Assembly (NCBI RefSeq): GCF_001636315.1
Contig: NZ_KV440949.1
Location: forward strand, 3,218,973 to 3,282,972
Length of the DNA stretch: 64,000 nucleotides
Origin: Neobacillus mesonae
Lineage (GTDB): Bacteria > Bacillota > Bacilli > Bacillales > Cytobacillaceae
Direction of reading: 5' to 3'
Shown: in pieces, positions 45,051-54,596 of the stretch
Layout of the letters: each line of letters opens with the position of its first letter
Numbering within the stretch: the stretch's first letter is position 1
Program-made: the position numbers and the translations under genes
The notes under the pieces: generated by a model
Told to the model about the DNA's origin: nothing
The model's input: the letters and a program-made list of their open reading frames with translations, nothing else
Database searches by the model: none

Positions 45051-45522
45051 CTTGAATTAAGGCACTCAACTTTTTTAAATAGGCATTCTCCATACGTAAA
45101 CGCTCAATTTCAGCGCGTAACGCTTTTTCAGATCCTTCCGCCGGTTGAGCTTTGTTTGTTTCTTTTTTCATGGATGAACGCCCCTTTGTCTTTGGTTGAA
45201 GAGCGTCAATCCCTTGAGTTTCAAATAAACACTTCCAATTCCCGACTGTTGTAGAGGCTGGAATGTTAAATGCTAAAGCTGCTTCATCGATGGACGCTCC
45301 CATCTCGTTTATATAATTTAGTACGTCCATTTTAAACTCTACTGGATAGTTTGTATATGTTTTGTGGAAAGCTGCTAATCCATGTTCACGATACTTAGCT
45401 ACCCATTTTTTTAACATCGTAATATTTACACTATATTTTCCAGCTATATCTTTAAAGGATTCTACCCCCTCAAGGTAGTCATAAATAGCTTCTAGTTTGG
45501 TTTCTAAAGAATATTTAGTCAT
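45013..45522 (-). CDS. IS3-family transposase OrfA (DNA-binding subunit)
   Basis: 169 aa from ATG 45522, with GGAGGTG 8 nt upstream. Two helix-turn-helix units ([20 protein letters not shown] then LKKWVAKY; and [20 protein letters not shown]) bind the IS ends. A C-terminal leucine-zipper-like coiled coil ([20 protein letters not shown]) precedes the A-rich frameshift site. Overlaps the OrfB frame by about 37 nt. Confidence 0.9.
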   Translation of the reverse strand: MTKYSLETKLEAIYDYLEGVESFKDIAGKYSVNITMLKKWVAKYREHGLAAFHKTYTNYPVEFKMDVLNYINEMGASIDEAALAFNIPASTTVGNWKCLFETQGIDALQPKTKGRSSMKKETNKAQPAEGSEKALRAEIERLRMENAYLKKLSALIQEKEKLRNKTKRK

Positions 45523-45613
45523 AAAAAACTGCACCTCCAATTGTTAGTTGTGTCTAACAATTGGGGTGCAGTTCATTAGTGGAAAAGGCTCTTTTTATTT
45601 ACATAAGAATCTA

Positions 45614-45643
45614 TTGTTTTTTAAAACATTATAGTGTTATAAT
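45614..45643 (+). promoter_or_regulatory. Candidate promoter of the second amino-acid ABC operon
   Basis: TTGTTT (45614-45619), 18-nt spacer, TATAAT (45638-45643), about 60 nt before the binding-protein gene. Confidence 0.55.
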
Positions 45644-45704
45644 ATGCTAGCATGATAATATGGTAACGCACTAAAGTAAATTAACAAAAAGGGGCTCAAT
45701 TCAC

Positions 45705-46487
45705 ATGAAACGTATAGCAACTTTCGTTTTAATAATTGCAGCTGTATTCTCCGTACTTACAGCCTGCTCAAGTAATACATCAGGATCGAAGGAAAAAGGT
45801 AAAACATTGGTTATTGGGGTAGACGATAAATTCGCGCCACTTGGTTTCCGGGATGAAAAGAACAATCTTGTCGGCTTCGATATTGATTATGCAAAGGCAG
45901 CCGCAAAAAAAATGGGCCTAGAAGCAAAATTCCAGCCAATCGACTGGAGCACAAAAGAGTCTGAACTAAGCAGCGGCCGGATTGACCTGATTTGGAATGG
46001 TTATACTATTACCGATGAAAGAAAGAAGAAAGTTCTTTTTACAAAGCCTTATTTAAAAAATGCTCAAGTAGTCGTGACAAAAGCTGGTTCAAACATTACA
46101 AAACTTGCTGATTTAGAGGGCAAAACTGTTGGCCTGCAGTCACTATCATCTGCTTCCGAAGCTTTGGATGCAAACCCAATTAAGTCAAAAATTAAAACAG
46201 TAACCGAGTTTAAAGATAACGTACTTGCATTAAATGATCTAAAAAGCGGCCGCTTGGACGCAGTCGTAATTGATGAGGTTGTCATTGATTACTACATGTC
46301 AAAACAAAAAGATACATTTAAAGTACTTGATGAAACCCTTGCACCTGAAGAATACGGCATTGGTGTGAAAAAAGGGAACGAGGAATTACTAACAAAGCTG
46401 CAGAAATCACTTGATCAATTGAATCAAGATGGTACGGCTGCTGAAATCTCGAAAAAATGGTTTGGAGAAAATAAGGTATTACACTAA
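45705..46487 (+). CDS. Polar amino-acid ABC transporter, substrate-binding lipoprotein
   Basis: 260 aa SBP family 3 lipoprotein; lipobox VLTAC with C21. KFAPLGFRDEKNNLVGFDID and the GRIDLIWNGYTI and GRLDAVVIDE strands define the ligand cleft. First gene of SBP-permease-ATPase. The NLVGFDIDYAKAAAKKMGLE region differs clearly from the 31.4-kb paralogue, so a different ligand is expected (glutamine- or cystine-type by family). Confidence 0.92.
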   Translation: MKRIATFVLIIAAVFSVLTACSSNTSGSKEKGKTLVIGVDDKFAPLGFRDEKNNLVGFDIDYAKAAAKKMGLEAKFQPIDWSTKESELSSGRIDLIWNGYTITDERKKKVLFTKPYLKNAQVVVTKAGSNITKLADLEGKTVGLQSLSSASEALDANPIKSKIKTVTEFKDNVLALNDLKSGRLDAVVIDEVVIDYYMSKQKDTFKVLDETLAPEEYGIGVKKGNEELLTKLQKSLDQLNQDGTAAEISKKWFGENKVLH

Positions 46488-46552
46488 TATCTATATAAGG
46501 CAAAGCAGGATTTCCATGGGAAACCCTGTTTTGTTTTTGGAGGAATCCTTTT

Positions 46553-47212
46553 ATGTCTTTAGAATATATCACTCAGATTTTAAAGCCGATGCTTCAAGGG
46601 GCACAAATGACGGTTCTTTTGTTCATTATTGCCATTGTTGTGTCCATTCCGCTTGGCTTTTTATTAACGCTTGCAGTCAGAAGCCCCATTAAGCCGCTTT
46701 CTTGGCTGGCACAGGCATATATTTACGTTATGCGGGGAACTCCGCTCTTGCTGCAGCTATTATTTATCTGTTTTGGCCTGCCGATGCTGCCGGTAATCGG
46801 AGAATATTTGGTGCTGGACCGCTTTGTCGCAGCATGTCTTGGATTTATTTTAAATTATGCCGCTTACTTTGCGGAGATTTTCCGCGGCGGTCTGCTTGCA
46901 ATCGATAAAGGACAATATGAAGCCTCTCAAGTCCTCGGATTAAATAAATGGCAGATGACAACACGGGTTATTTTGCCGCAAATGTTCCGTATTGCCCTTC
47001 CGGCGGTGGCGAATGAGTCGGTAACGCTAGTCAAGGATACGGCGCTGCTTTATGCAGTGGCGGTACCGGAACTGCTGCACTTTGCCGAAACGGCCGTTAA
47101 CCGCGACTTTACCATTGTTCCTTTTGTGGTTGCCGGAATTATTTATCTTATAATGACACTTTTATTGACCTTGGTGTTTAAATGGATTGAACGGCGCTTC
47201 AGATTTGAATAG
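46553..47212 (+). CDS. Polar amino-acid ABC transporter permease
   Basis: 219 aa, about five membrane helices. YVMRGTPLLLQLLFI is the conserved periplasmic-gate segment and EASQVLGLNKWQMTTRVILP the EAA loop that contacts the ATPase. ATG 46553 follows TTTGGAGGAATCC. 65 nt after the binding-protein gene and 15 nt before the ATPase gene. Confidence 0.92.
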   Translation: MSLEYITQILKPMLQGAQMTVLLFIIAIVVSIPLGFLLTLAVRSPIKPLSWLAQAYIYVMRGTPLLLQLLFICFGLPMLPVIGEYLVLDRFVAACLGFILNYAAYFAEIFRGGLLAIDKGQYEASQVLGLNKWQMTTRVILPQMFRIALPAVANESVTLVKDTALLYAVAVPELLHFAETAVNRDFTIVPFVVAGIIYLIMTLLLTLVFKWIERRFRFE

Positions 47213-47227
47213 GAAGGAGTGAGGAAT

Positions 47228-47968
47228 GTGGCGTTTATTGAAGTTTCAAATATGAAAAAATCGTATGGCAAGCTGGATGTCTTAAAACAAATCAGTTTTG
47301 ATGTGAATAAAAACGATGTGGTCGCCGTGATCGGTCCCTCGGGTTCCGGAAAAAGTACAATGCTCCGCAGCCTTGTTCATCTTGAAGAAGTAAATGGCGG
47401 CAGTATTCGAGTTGGCGATGATTATTTGGTTAAGGATGGAGTTTATTCCAAACCTCAGGAAATCAAGCAGATTACAACAAGGATGGGGATGGTATTCCAG
47501 CATTTTAATCTATTTCCCCATCTAACGGTTAAGGAGAATCTTGAGCTTGCTCCTCGATTAGTAAAAAGGGAGTCGGTGGCGGAAATTAAAAGCCGCAGTA
47601 CAGACCTTTTAGAAAAGGTTGGCTTGATTGACCGCGCGAATGCTTACCCTGCAAATTTATCAGGGGGGCAAAAGCAGCGGGTTGCAATTGCCAGGGCACT
47701 GATGATGAATCCGGAAATTATGCTGTTTGATGAACCTACATCCGCACTCGACCCAGAACTGACAGGCGAGGTCCTCCAGGTTATGAAGCGCTTGGCGCAG
47801 GAGCATATGACAATGATTGTTGTCACTCACGAAATGGGATTTGCCAAAGAGGTAGCAAACCGGGTCATGTTCATGGATAATGGGGAAATCATCGAATCCG
47901 GGCATCCAGCTGAAATGTTTTCGAATCCTCAATTTGAACGGACAAAGGCCTTTTTAAGCAGGCAGTAG
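47228..47968 (+). CDS. Polar amino-acid ABC transporter ATPase
   Basis: 247 aa. Walker [10 protein letters not shown] (36-44), signature LSGGQKQRV, Walker B IMLFDEP with TSALDPE. The GTG at 47228 is preferred, with GGAAGGAG 8 nt upstream; the GTG at 47219 would overlap that site. Last gene of the operon, followed by a perfect bidirectional terminator. Confidence 0.94.
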   Translation: MAFIEVSNMKKSYGKLDVLKQISFDVNKNDVVAVIGPSGSGKSTMLRSLVHLEEVNGGSIRVGDDYLVKDGVYSKPQEIKQITTRMGMVFQHFNLFPHLTVKENLELAPRLVKRESVAEIKSRSTDLLEKVGLIDRANAYPANLSGGQKQRVAIARALMMNPEIMLFDEPTSALDPELTGEVLQVMKRLAQEHMTMIVVTHEMGFAKEVANRVMFMDNGEIIESGHPAEMFSNPQFERTKAFLSRQ

Positions 47969-48007
47969 GAATATTCGAAAAACGCAATAGAATTAAATCA
48001 TTTAAAT

Positions 48008-48042
48008 AGAGTCAGTCCGCATACCGCGGACTGACTCTATTT
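48008..48042. terminator. Bidirectional terminator
   Basis: Perfect 13-bp stem AGAGTCAGTCCGC / GCGGACTGACTCT with 5-nt loop between convergent genes. It overlaps the last codons of the serine hydrolase. Confidence 0.85.
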
Positions 48043-49116
48043 AAGAATTCGATCAATCGTTTGAAGCATTAATTTAATTCCTTTTCGATTCAGGCGGAAA
48101 TGATTCAGTCCACCGATTAAGTATGTTTCCGTAGCCGGGTGGTAAAACATAAATGTCCCTGTTGAGCCTGCATTCCCCCACACATTATATTTTTCCGGCA
48201 TTAAGACCGGAATCGTTTTAAAATTCATTACCCCATAGCCGTAATCAATTCCGATGAAAAACTTACTGCAATTCTGCTTCATTTTTGCAATTGTGCTTTC
48301 GCTGATTAGTTCGTGCCGGACCAATGCCTTCATAAACTTGAGCAGGTCTTCATTTGTGGAAATAATACCACCGCCAGCATGCATAACGCTAAGGCATTTA
48401 TAATCGGTGATATTAATATTATTTAGATATAAGTGGGCCAAAGGGGTGTCGCTGTTTTCAATTGGTTCAGAGAAGACCAAATAAGAGTGTTTCATCTCCA
48501 GCGGTTGAAAAATATACTCACGAAGCACCTCGCCATAAGGCTTATCAGTTACTTTCTCAATGATTAACCCTAAAAGATGGTAGCCAGTGTCGGAATAGTG
48601 AAATCCTTTTCCGGGAGGGGAATGTGGTTCTAGATGCTGCTTTGCCCAAATAATTCCCTCTTTAGCCGTCCAAGAACGTGATGGTTCCTCAAGGATAAGA
48701 TCGACAAACGATTTACCTTGTTTGGGTTTGTCCTCAAAAAAGTCATGCAGCCCCGAGGTATGGTTCAATAAATGTTTTATTTTAATATCATTGGTGTAAT
48801 CCGTTCCTTTATAAACATGTAAGTTTTCTAGGAGATCGGGTTCCAAATACCGAGCGATTGGATCTTCAAAAGAAATTATGCCCTTTTCTACTAAAATACT
48901 AGTAAGAACTGCTGAAATCAGTTTGCTGACACTGGCAATATAATATGGCTGTTGCGGATTGGCAGGCATGCTGCCAGTCGAACCTTCAGCCATATTTATA
49001 TAGATATCATGTTTTTCGGAATTAACTAACATATAAGCATTGTATATCTGTGAATCTTTCTTTACGGTTTTTCGAAAAAGCTCTTCAATTGCGGCTGTTG
49101 TCTGAGCCGTTTTCAT
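48037..49116 (-). CDS. Beta-lactamase-fold serine hydrolase (class C/DD-peptidase-like)
   Basis: 359 aa. S62-x-x-K65 in IASVSKLIS is the nucleophile pair, Y-S-D in HYSDTGYHLLG the second motif, and GNAGSTGTF near the C-terminus fits the KTG-equivalent. HLLNHTSGLHDFF is the typical Beta-lactamase (PF00144) block. No signal peptide or membrane anchor is visible, so it is probably an intracellular esterase or peptidase rather than a penicillin-resistance enzyme. Confidence 0.9.
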   Translation of the reverse strand: MKTAQTTAAIEELFRKTVKKDSQIYNAYMLVNSEKHDIYINMAEGSTGSMPANPQQPYYIASVSKLISAVLTSILVEKGIISFEDPIARYLEPDLLENLHVYKGTDYTNDIKIKHLLNHTSGLHDFFEDKPKQGKSFVDLILEEPSRSWTAKEGIIWAKQHLEPHSPPGKGFHYSDTGYHLLGLIIEKVTDKPYGEVLREYIFQPLEMKHSYLVFSEPIENSDTPLAHLYLNNINITDYKCLSVMHAGGGIISTNEDLLKFMKALVRHELISESTIAKMKQNCSKFFIGIDYGYGVMNFKTIPVLMPEKYNVWGNAGSTGTFMFYHPATETYLIGGLNHFRLNRKGIKLMLQTIDRILK

Positions 49117-49337
49117 CCCACATCACACCCTCGAATTTTTAAAGTTCAATAAATAGGTTAATTTACCCATACTATAATATACTTGCCATTCTTAAAATAT
49201 GTTGATTTTAAGAATTATAAAAAAAGCGTTGATATCAATTTACAATGATACACAAGGAGTCAATGTACAAATTTCTAATGTAAAAGTCTAATTTGATAAA
49301 ACATGAGTATTATTTTAGTAAGAAAGGAAGTGATATG

Positions 49338-50447
49338 ATGAAAACAATCGGCGTTTTGGGGGTGGGCCAGGCGGGCGGCAATATTGCCCAAATTGCAGCA
49401 ACCATGGGCTTTCAAACCGCTCTAATTAACACGAACCAGAGGGACGGCATAGTCAATACAAAGGTCGAAAGAAAATTCTTTGTCCCCGGATATAATGGAG
49501 CTGGTCAAAATCGGTCTATAGGATTAAAGGCGGTTAATGAACATTACCGAGAACTCATTGACTTTGTGCAGAAATCTTTCAAAAACATAAAGCTTTTGTT
49601 AGTGGCTTTTTCTACTGACGGCGGTACTGGCTCGGGAATGAGCCCATTACTTATTGACCTGTTATTGGATAATATGCCAGGTGTCAACGTAGGTGCAATA
49701 GCGGTTGTTCCTGATCGCAATGTCCTAGCTGGTAACCGAATTAATGCAACTGAATGTATCACGGAGATCTCTAGAATTGATTCTCTTTCCTCGGTCTTCC
49801 TAGTTGACAATGACCAAATGCGAAAATTAAACCCACAATCCAGCAAACATCAAATCTATCTATCCTCTAATCAACAGGTCATGGAAGCCATTAACCATGT
49901 GCTGCAAATAACCCGGAAAAGCTCTTTTTACGGAAACTTTGATGAAACTGATATGATGAATATTTTGGCGACTAGAGGAGTAACAATTATTTCATCGGCA
50001 GCAATCACAGATGCAAAGACCACATCTGAGGTGGCAAGTAAAGTGCAGCAATCCTGGCTTAATTCCATTTTTTGCCCGGTTGAATCTGCAGGTGTCATTC
50101 GCGCTGGCTTAATTTATGAAGGATCGGAAAAAATGGCAAAGTTAATAAATGTCCCTGCCATTTTTGAGGCTGTCGGGGAGCCATTAGAATTGTTTGAAGG
50201 AACCTACATTACCGAAGCAGATCCGACCATAACTACGATTTTGGCGGGGCTTCCATTCCCAAGCCGTAGGATGGTTGCTATAGAGGAAACGCTTGAGAAA
50301 AACAAGGATCGGTTGCAAAACTTAGTAAGTAAGGAGTTTACTCAGAATTATGAGTCGAAAATACCTTGGGCTTCGAGTCTGAAAGCCAAACCGCAGGAGA
50401 GAAAAACGGGGAGTATTACGTCAAAGTTGTCGAAATATCAGAAGTAA
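49338..50447 (+). CDS. FtsZ/TubZ-like tubulin-family GTPase
   Basis: About 369 aa. The nucleotide-binding T1 loop is GVGQAGGN (residues 7-14). The tubulin signature DGGTGSGMSP has GGTGSG at 95-100. The T7 loop N-F-D-E-T-D (200-205) matches the NxDxxD catalytic loop that completes the GTPase site of the next subunit, so polymerisation-coupled hydrolysis is possible. The C-terminal tail is basic (KPQERKTGSITSKLSKYQK) and lacks the FtsZ peptide that binds FtsA/SepF. It is not in an ftsAZ context: neighbours are a serine hydrolase and UspA. ATG 49338 has GGAAG 7 nt upstream; ATG 49335 is equally in frame. Likely a cytomotive filament of unknown role. Confidence 0.85.
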   Translation: MKTIGVLGVGQAGGNIAQIAATMGFQTALINTNQRDGIVNTKVERKFFVPGYNGAGQNRSIGLKAVNEHYRELIDFVQKSFKNIKLLLVAFSTDGGTGSGMSPLLIDLLLDNMPGVNVGAIAVVPDRNVLAGNRINATECITEISRIDSLSSVFLVDNDQMRKLNPQSSKHQIYLSSNQQVMEAINHVLQITRKSSFYGNFDETDMMNILATRGVTIISSAAITDAKTTSEVASKVQQSWLNSIFCPVESAGVIRAGLIYEGSEKMAKLINVPAIFEAVGEPLELFEGTYITEADPTITTILAGLPFPSRRMVAIEETLEKNKDRLQNLVSKEFTQNYESKIPWASSLKAKPQERKTGSITSKLSKYQK

Positions 50448-50457
50448 GTATTTAAAA

Positions 50458-50500
50458 GGGCAGTCCTACGCTAAGAGAAATAGATGGGGCTGCTTTTTTT
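50458..50500 (+). terminator. Terminator after tubulin-like gene
   Basis: GCAGTCC / GGGGCTGC stem (one bulge), then seven T. Confidence 0.65.
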
Positions 50501-50506
50501 GCATAT

Positions 50507-50546
50507 AAAAACAGTGCCTTCTGCATTAATCTGAAGGCACTGTTTT
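50507..50546. terminator. Bidirectional terminator before uspA
   Basis: AAAACAGTGCCTTC / GAAGGCACTGTTTT perfect 14-bp stem, 11-nt loop. Confidence 0.85.
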
Positions 50547-50571
50547 GAATCTTTCTTAAACTTTAATCTAT

Positions 50572-51009
50572 TTATTTTACAATAAACACAGGACATGGAG
50601 ATTTTTGAACCACGTAATGACTAACGCTTCCTAAGAATACTTCTTTCAATCCACTTAATCCACGGCTTCCCATCACCACGAGGTCTGCCTGTGTTTCATT
50701 AATGAAGTCAATAATTGAAGCACTAGGGCTGCCTTCGATTAGGTGTGTATTTGTCTGATTTGGGAGTTCACTCAGCTCTTGCTCTACATCTTTAAGCATT
50801 TTGTTTGCTTCCTCGAGCTGTGTTTTACGTATCGGATCGATTGCATATACACCGTAGTGGTAGGCCGTATAATTTGAATTTACTACAGTAATAACATCCA
50901 ACTTAATACTGTTGTCTTGTTTTGCGAGCGTAATGGCTGTGTCCAAAGCCTTTTTGCTTAACTCGGAATTATCATATGGTACAACGATTTTAGAAAACAT
51001 ATTTAACAT
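50572..51009 (-). CDS. Universal stress protein (UspA family)
   Basis: 145 aa single Usp domain. IVVPYDNSELSKKALDTAI at the N-terminus and DLVVMGSRGLSGLKEVFLGS at the C-terminus, with the ATP-binding G-x2-G-x9-G-S pattern, place it in the ATP-binding UspA/YxiE branch. ATG 51009 has AGGGGAG 7 nt upstream. Monocistronic. Confidence 0.94.
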   Translation of the reverse strand: MLNMFSKIVVPYDNSELSKKALDTAITLAKQDNSIKLDVITVVNSNYTAYHYGVYAIDPIRKTQLEEANKMLKDVEQELSELPNQTNTHLIEGSPSASIIDFINETQADLVVMGSRGLSGLKEVFLGSVSHYVVQKSPCPVFIVK

Positions 51010-51116
51010 GTTTTCACTCCCCTTAGCAATGGAATTTATTTCTTCCTACTACTATTTTATCACTGCAAAAAGGCTGCAAAACCATTAAACTTTGACAATA
51101 TTAAGGCAGTATTATT

Positions 51117-52025
51117 TTATAATTCATCCGCCAACCCCAGCAGCGCAATCCCAATCATCACAATCACAATCACGACATAATGCAGTCTGCTTAATTTTTC
51201 CTTCAAAAAGATACGCGACAGGATCACCGACACAATACTGTAGGATGCGATCAGCGGTGCAGCAATAATAGCGTTTTTCGCCATGGCGAACACGTAAAAG
51301 AATTGCCCGGCTGTTTCCAAAATTGCCGCACACCCTTTGTCACGTTCACTAAAAATGTTAAATGGCACCTTTTTAACACCCTTAAGAAACACAAAAGACA
51401 CCACAGCACAAATAAGAAAGGTATACTCATAGGCAATCAACGCAGCATCTTCACTAATAAGCTGTAGCTCGTCCAAATAAATTCCGTCGGCAAAAGTCCC
51501 AAGCCCATCAAGAATACAATATAAAATCGGGAATGTAATCGCTAAGAAACCAATCTGGTATTTTTTATCAATCTGTACGTTGCTCGCTTTAAGAGCTTCT
51601 GTTACTGCTCTTTTTTCTAAAACAGCCAGTCCAATTACGCCCAAGCTGATAACTACCACTCCAACAATATGTATAACCCCAAGCTCCCGCGGGAAAAAAA
51701 TAAACAGTAGAATCGCAGTAATCGCTCCGGAAGAGTTCTGGACCGGGGAGGCAATGGAAAGCTCAATGTATCTTAAACCAATATAGCCAATCGCCATTGA
51801 TAATATGTAAAAAGCCGATACAGGCAGGTATTTGACTAAATCAATGGGGTCAAATGTCAGTCCTTTAAAAAGCATGTAGGCAGTGGCGTGTATGCCCATG
51901 ACCAGACCAACCATAACGACAATTTTTAAATGGCTGTACTTATCATCGCTGTCGGTGCCTTTTTTGTAAAATAGGTCAGCACCTCCCCAAGCCAAAGTTG
52001 TTAATAGTGCAAATGCAAACCACAT
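51117..52025 (-). CDS. EamA/DMT-type permease
   Basis: 302 aa with about ten membrane helices. The N-terminal LTTLAWGGADLFYKKG and the second repeat IIAAPLIASYSIVSVILSRI, followed by FLKEKLSRLHY, are EamA features. Larger loops and the FADGIYLDE segment between repeats distinguish it from YdcZ-type exporters. Substrate unknown. Divergent from the next DMT gene at 52178. Confidence 0.82.
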   Translation of the reverse strand: MWFAFALLTTLAWGGADLFYKKGTDSDDKYSHLKIVVMVGLVMGIHATAYMLFKGLTFDPIDLVKYLPVSAFYILSMAIGYIGLRYIELSIASPVQNSSGAITAILLFIFFPRELGVIHIVGVVVISLGVIGLAVLEKRAVTEALKASNVQIDKKYQIGFLAITFPILYCILDGLGTFADGIYLDELQLISEDAALIAYEYTFLICAVVSFVFLKGVKKVPFNIFSERDKGCAAILETAGQFFYVFAMAKNAIIAAPLIASYSIVSVILSRIFLKEKLSRLHYVVIVIVMIGIALLGLADEL

Positions 52026-52177
52026 TGTTCCGTCTCCTTATAAATTCGATTAAAAAAAACTCTATTATTATAAACAAATAGATTGAACAAGTCTATGAAA
52101 CTCTGGTGGTTCCTTTTTTAGCAAGAATATTCTAAAATTATATCTAGTGTTGATAGGGGAGACAGGGGGACAAAAGA

Positions 52178-53065
52178 TTGAACGGAAAAGTAAAATTATT
52201 AACAGCCATGCTGATTTGGGGGAGTATTGGCTTATTTGTAAAAAATATTAATTTATCATCGAGTGAAATTGCTCTGCTAAGAGGCGTTATCGGAAGTTTA
52301 TTTTTGCTTGTTATATGTGTACTTATAAAACAAAAGCTTTCTTTTCAGGCAATAAAGAAGAACGCCATATTGCTAATCCTGTCTGGGGCTGCAGTCGGGT
52401 TTAACTGGATTCTTTTATTCCAAGCTTATCAATATACGACGATATCTAACGCCACGTTAAGTTATTATTTTGCCCCCATATTTGTCATGATTTTGGCACC
52501 ATTTGTCCTTAAGGAGAGATTGGCCAAATTTCATGTGATCAGCATTGTCGCTGCCATGCTTGGTTTATTTTTGGTAAATATCGGTGGAGCAGGCGGGGGT
52601 GCATCCGGCCAGCATGTAATCGGGATTTTATATGGGTTGTCGGCTGCGGTGATGTATGCCAGCATTGTCTTGATCAATAAATTCATCAAAAATTTATCAG
52701 GTTTTGAAACAACGCTGGTCCAATTAATCGTCGCTGTTGTAGTCCTTTTTCCATATGTCTTACTAAAAGATTCGCTTGATTTTTCAAGCCTTGGCGTACG
52801 CTCCATTTTATTTGTCTTAATAGTTGGTATTATTCATACCGGCGTTGCTTACTATCTGTATTTTACCTCCTTAAAGGATTTAAAAGGGCAGACAATCGCG
52901 GTTCTTAGCTATTTGGATCCGGTTTCTGCAGTCATTTTTGCTGCTATATTTTTGAGCGAGAGCATGACAATCGTTCAAATTATAGGCGGAGTGCTAATCC
53001 TAGGATCGACCTACTTTAGTGAAAGAATGGAAATAAGGGCAAAAAAGTTAAAACCTACTATCTAA
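52178..53065 (+). CDS. EamA/DMT-superfamily transporter
   Basis: 295 aa, about ten helices. AMLIWGSIGLFVKNINLSSS opens repeat one. YGLSAAVMYASIVLINKFIK opens repeat two and LSYLDPVSAVIFAAIFLSE is the diagnostic end block. The start is a TTG at 52178 with GGGGGA about 7 nt upstream. Substrate unknown; the family exports amino acids and other metabolites. Confidence 0.88.
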   Translation: MNGKVKLLTAMLIWGSIGLFVKNINLSSSEIALLRGVIGSLFLLVICVLIKQKLSFQAIKKNAILLILSGAAVGFNWILLFQAYQYTTISNATLSYYFAPIFVMILAPFVLKERLAKFHVISIVAAMLGLFLVNIGGAGGGASGQHVIGILYGLSAAVMYASIVLINKFIKNLSGFETTLVQLIVAVVVLFPYVLLKDSLDFSSLGVRSILFVLIVGIIHTGVAYYLYFTSLKDLKGQTIAVLSYLDPVSAVIFAAIFLSESMTIVQIIGGVLILGSTYFSERMEIRAKKLKPTI

Positions 53066-53068
53066 AAA

Positions 53069-53100
53069 ATCCCCTCCGCATTCGTGCGTGAGGGGATATA
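53069..53100. terminator. Bidirectional terminator
   Basis: ATCCCCTC..GCA / TGC..GAGGGGAT hairpin between convergent genes. Confidence 0.8.
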
Positions 53101-53106
53101 GTTTTT

Positions 53107-53862
53107 TCAAAGATAAATCATATAATCCTCCGGCAAAACTCTTTTCAAGAATTGTTTTGTCCGATCTTCCTTTGGATTCGAGAAAATCTCTTTTGGCGGG
53201 CCTTCTTCTACAATGACCCCGCCGTCCATAAAGACAACTCTATTGGCAACATCCTTGGCAAACGACATTTCGTGGGTGACAACCAGCATCGTGGTGCCCT
53301 CTTTGGCGATATTCTTCATGACCGTTAACACCTCGCCGACTAATTCCGGGTCTAAGGCAGAGGTCGGCTCATCAAATAGAATAATATCCGGATTCAACGC
53401 GACAGCCCTGGCGATACCGACCCGCTGCTGCTGTCCGCCGGATAATTGGCTCGGATAGGCGTCGTATTTTTCCGACAGGCCTACTTTATCCAACGCCTTC
53501 TTGCCGATCTCGATGGCTTCCACTTTCGGAACCTTTCTGCCAATAATCAGCCCCTCTGTGACATTTTCGAGCGCAGTTTTATTATTGAACAAGTTATAGT
53601 TTTGAAAAACAAATGCCGTTTTCTGCCGAATGGCATGAATTTGTTTTTTCGTGGCTGTATGCAGATTAACTTCGGTGTCGCCGAAATTAGCGTGTCCTTG
53701 GTCGGCTTTTTCAAGAAAGTTGATGCAGCGAAGCAGTGTAGTCTTACCAGAACCGCTTGGGCCGAGAATAACCACCACGTCACCTTTAGCAATTGTTAAA
53801 TCTACACCCTTTAATATTTCATTTTGACCAAAAGATTTATGAATGTTTTTGATTTCTAACAT
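53107..53862 (-). CDS. Amino-acid (cystine-type) ABC transporter ATPase
   Basis: 251 aa. Walker [10 protein letters not shown] (34-42), signature LSGGQQQRV, Walker B IILFDEP. Highest resemblance by eye is to TcyN/GlnQ ATPases. Last gene of a binding protein, two permeases, ATPase series, starting 20 nt after the second permease. Confidence 0.94.
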   Translation of the reverse strand: MLEIKNIHKSFGQNEILKGVDLTIAKGDVVVILGPSGSGKTTLLRCINFLEKADQGHANFGDTEVNLHTATKKQIHAIRQKTAFVFQNYNLFNNKTALENVTEGLIIGRKVPKVEAIEIGKKALDKVGLSEKYDAYPSQLSGGQQQRVGIARAVALNPDIILFDEPTSALDPELVGEVLTVMKNIAKEGTTMLVVTHEMSFAKDVANRVVFMDGGVIVEEGPPKEIFSNPKEDRTKQFLKRVLPEDYMIYL

Positions 53863-53882
53863 AATTTTGCCTCCAGTTTCAT

Positions 53883-54584
53883 CTAGGCATGTGCAGTTTT
53901 ATATTTACTTAAGCGTTTTTCATAGCGTTTAAAAATATACTCTACTAAACTACATAAAATGAGATAGACTAGAAAAATATCGATATAGGCTTCCACATAA
54001 TTGTATCCGACATTTGCCGCTACTTTTGCCCTCAGCGTGATTTCCTGCAGCGACATGGCATATCCGAGCGATGTTGCCTTAATGAGATTGACGGTTGCCG
54101 TACAAATATTTGGCAGGGCCGTGACTAGGACTTGAGGGATAATAATCCTTCTAAAGGCCTGCACATTGGTTAAGCCCACGGAATAAGCCGCTTCCAGCTG
54201 CCCTTTACTGACGGTGCTGATCGCCGAGCGAAATATCTCAATCATAAGTGCCGTGGTGTTAATGGAAAACACAATAAAGGCATACCAAATCGGATTGATA
54301 TCATAGACATTTTTTTCAATATGATATTTTTCAAAAAGTGATGTCAATAATAACGGAACACTGCTATAAACAATGAAGATTTGGACAATGACAGGTGTTC
54401 CTCTGATAAATGAAACATAAACTTGCGCAAACCGCTGCAGGACTGGGATTTTGTTAATCCTTGTTAAGGCAAGCATAAAGCCTAGCGGCAGGGCAAGTAG
54501 TAGGGAAATAATAGTAATAATCAAGGCTGTAGGCACACCAGATAATGCTACGAAAAATGTATCCACCAAAAACTTATAATCCAC
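53883..54584 (-). CDS. Amino-acid ABC transporter permease (TcyM-like)
   Basis: 233 aa, about five helices. [18 protein letters not shown] and the EAA loop [20 protein letters not shown] are conserved. The sibling permease is 12 nt upstream, so the channel is probably a heterodimer, as in TcyL-TcyM. Confidence 0.9.
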   Translation of the reverse strand: MDYKFLVDTFFVALSGVPTALIITIISLLLALPLGFMLALTRINKIPVLQRFAQVYVSFIRGTPVIVQIFIVYSSVPLLLTSLFEKYHIEKNVYDINPIWYAFIVFSINTTALMIEIFRSAISTVSKGQLEAAYSVGLTNVQAFRRIIIPQVLVTALPNICTATVNLIKATSLGYAMSLQEITLRAKVAANVGYNYVEAYIDIFLVYLILCSLVEYIFKRYEKRLSKYKTAHA

Positions 54585-54596
54585 GCTGTCACCACC

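Larger units (their letters stand above)
44142..45575 (-). mobile_element. Intact IS3-family (IS150-like) insertion sequence, 1434 bp
   Basis: Bounded by imperfect 26-bp terminal inverted repeats starting TG...: TGATCTGAACCCAAAAAGTT at 44142 and, on the other strand, TGAACTGCACCCCAATTGTT at 45575, both continuing AGACAC. A 3-bp direct repeat TTA flanks the element (44139-44141 and 45576-45578). It has the two overlapping genes of an IS3 element with -1 frameshifting. Open frames and a full DD(35)E triad suggest it is still active. Confidence 0.93.
44123..45600 (+). terminator. Intrinsic terminator split by IS insertion (arms 44123-44138 and 45579-45598)
   Basis: Removing the IS and one TTA copy restores AGGAGCCTTTTTCCA-TTAG-TGGAAAAGGCTC followed by TTTTTA, a classical terminator for the dipeptidyl-peptidase gene. 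The two arms are now 1.4 kb apart. Confidence 0.8.

Noticed and set aside
48037-49116. Antibiotic-resistance beta-lactamase
   Set aside because: No signal peptide, and overall blocks fit the broad esterase/DD-peptidase-like PF00144 group rather than a clinical beta-lactamase.
49338-50447. The cell-division protein FtsZ itself
   Set aside because: Lacks the C-terminal FtsA/SepF-binding peptide and the conserved ftsA-ftsZ context; sequence around the G-box differs.
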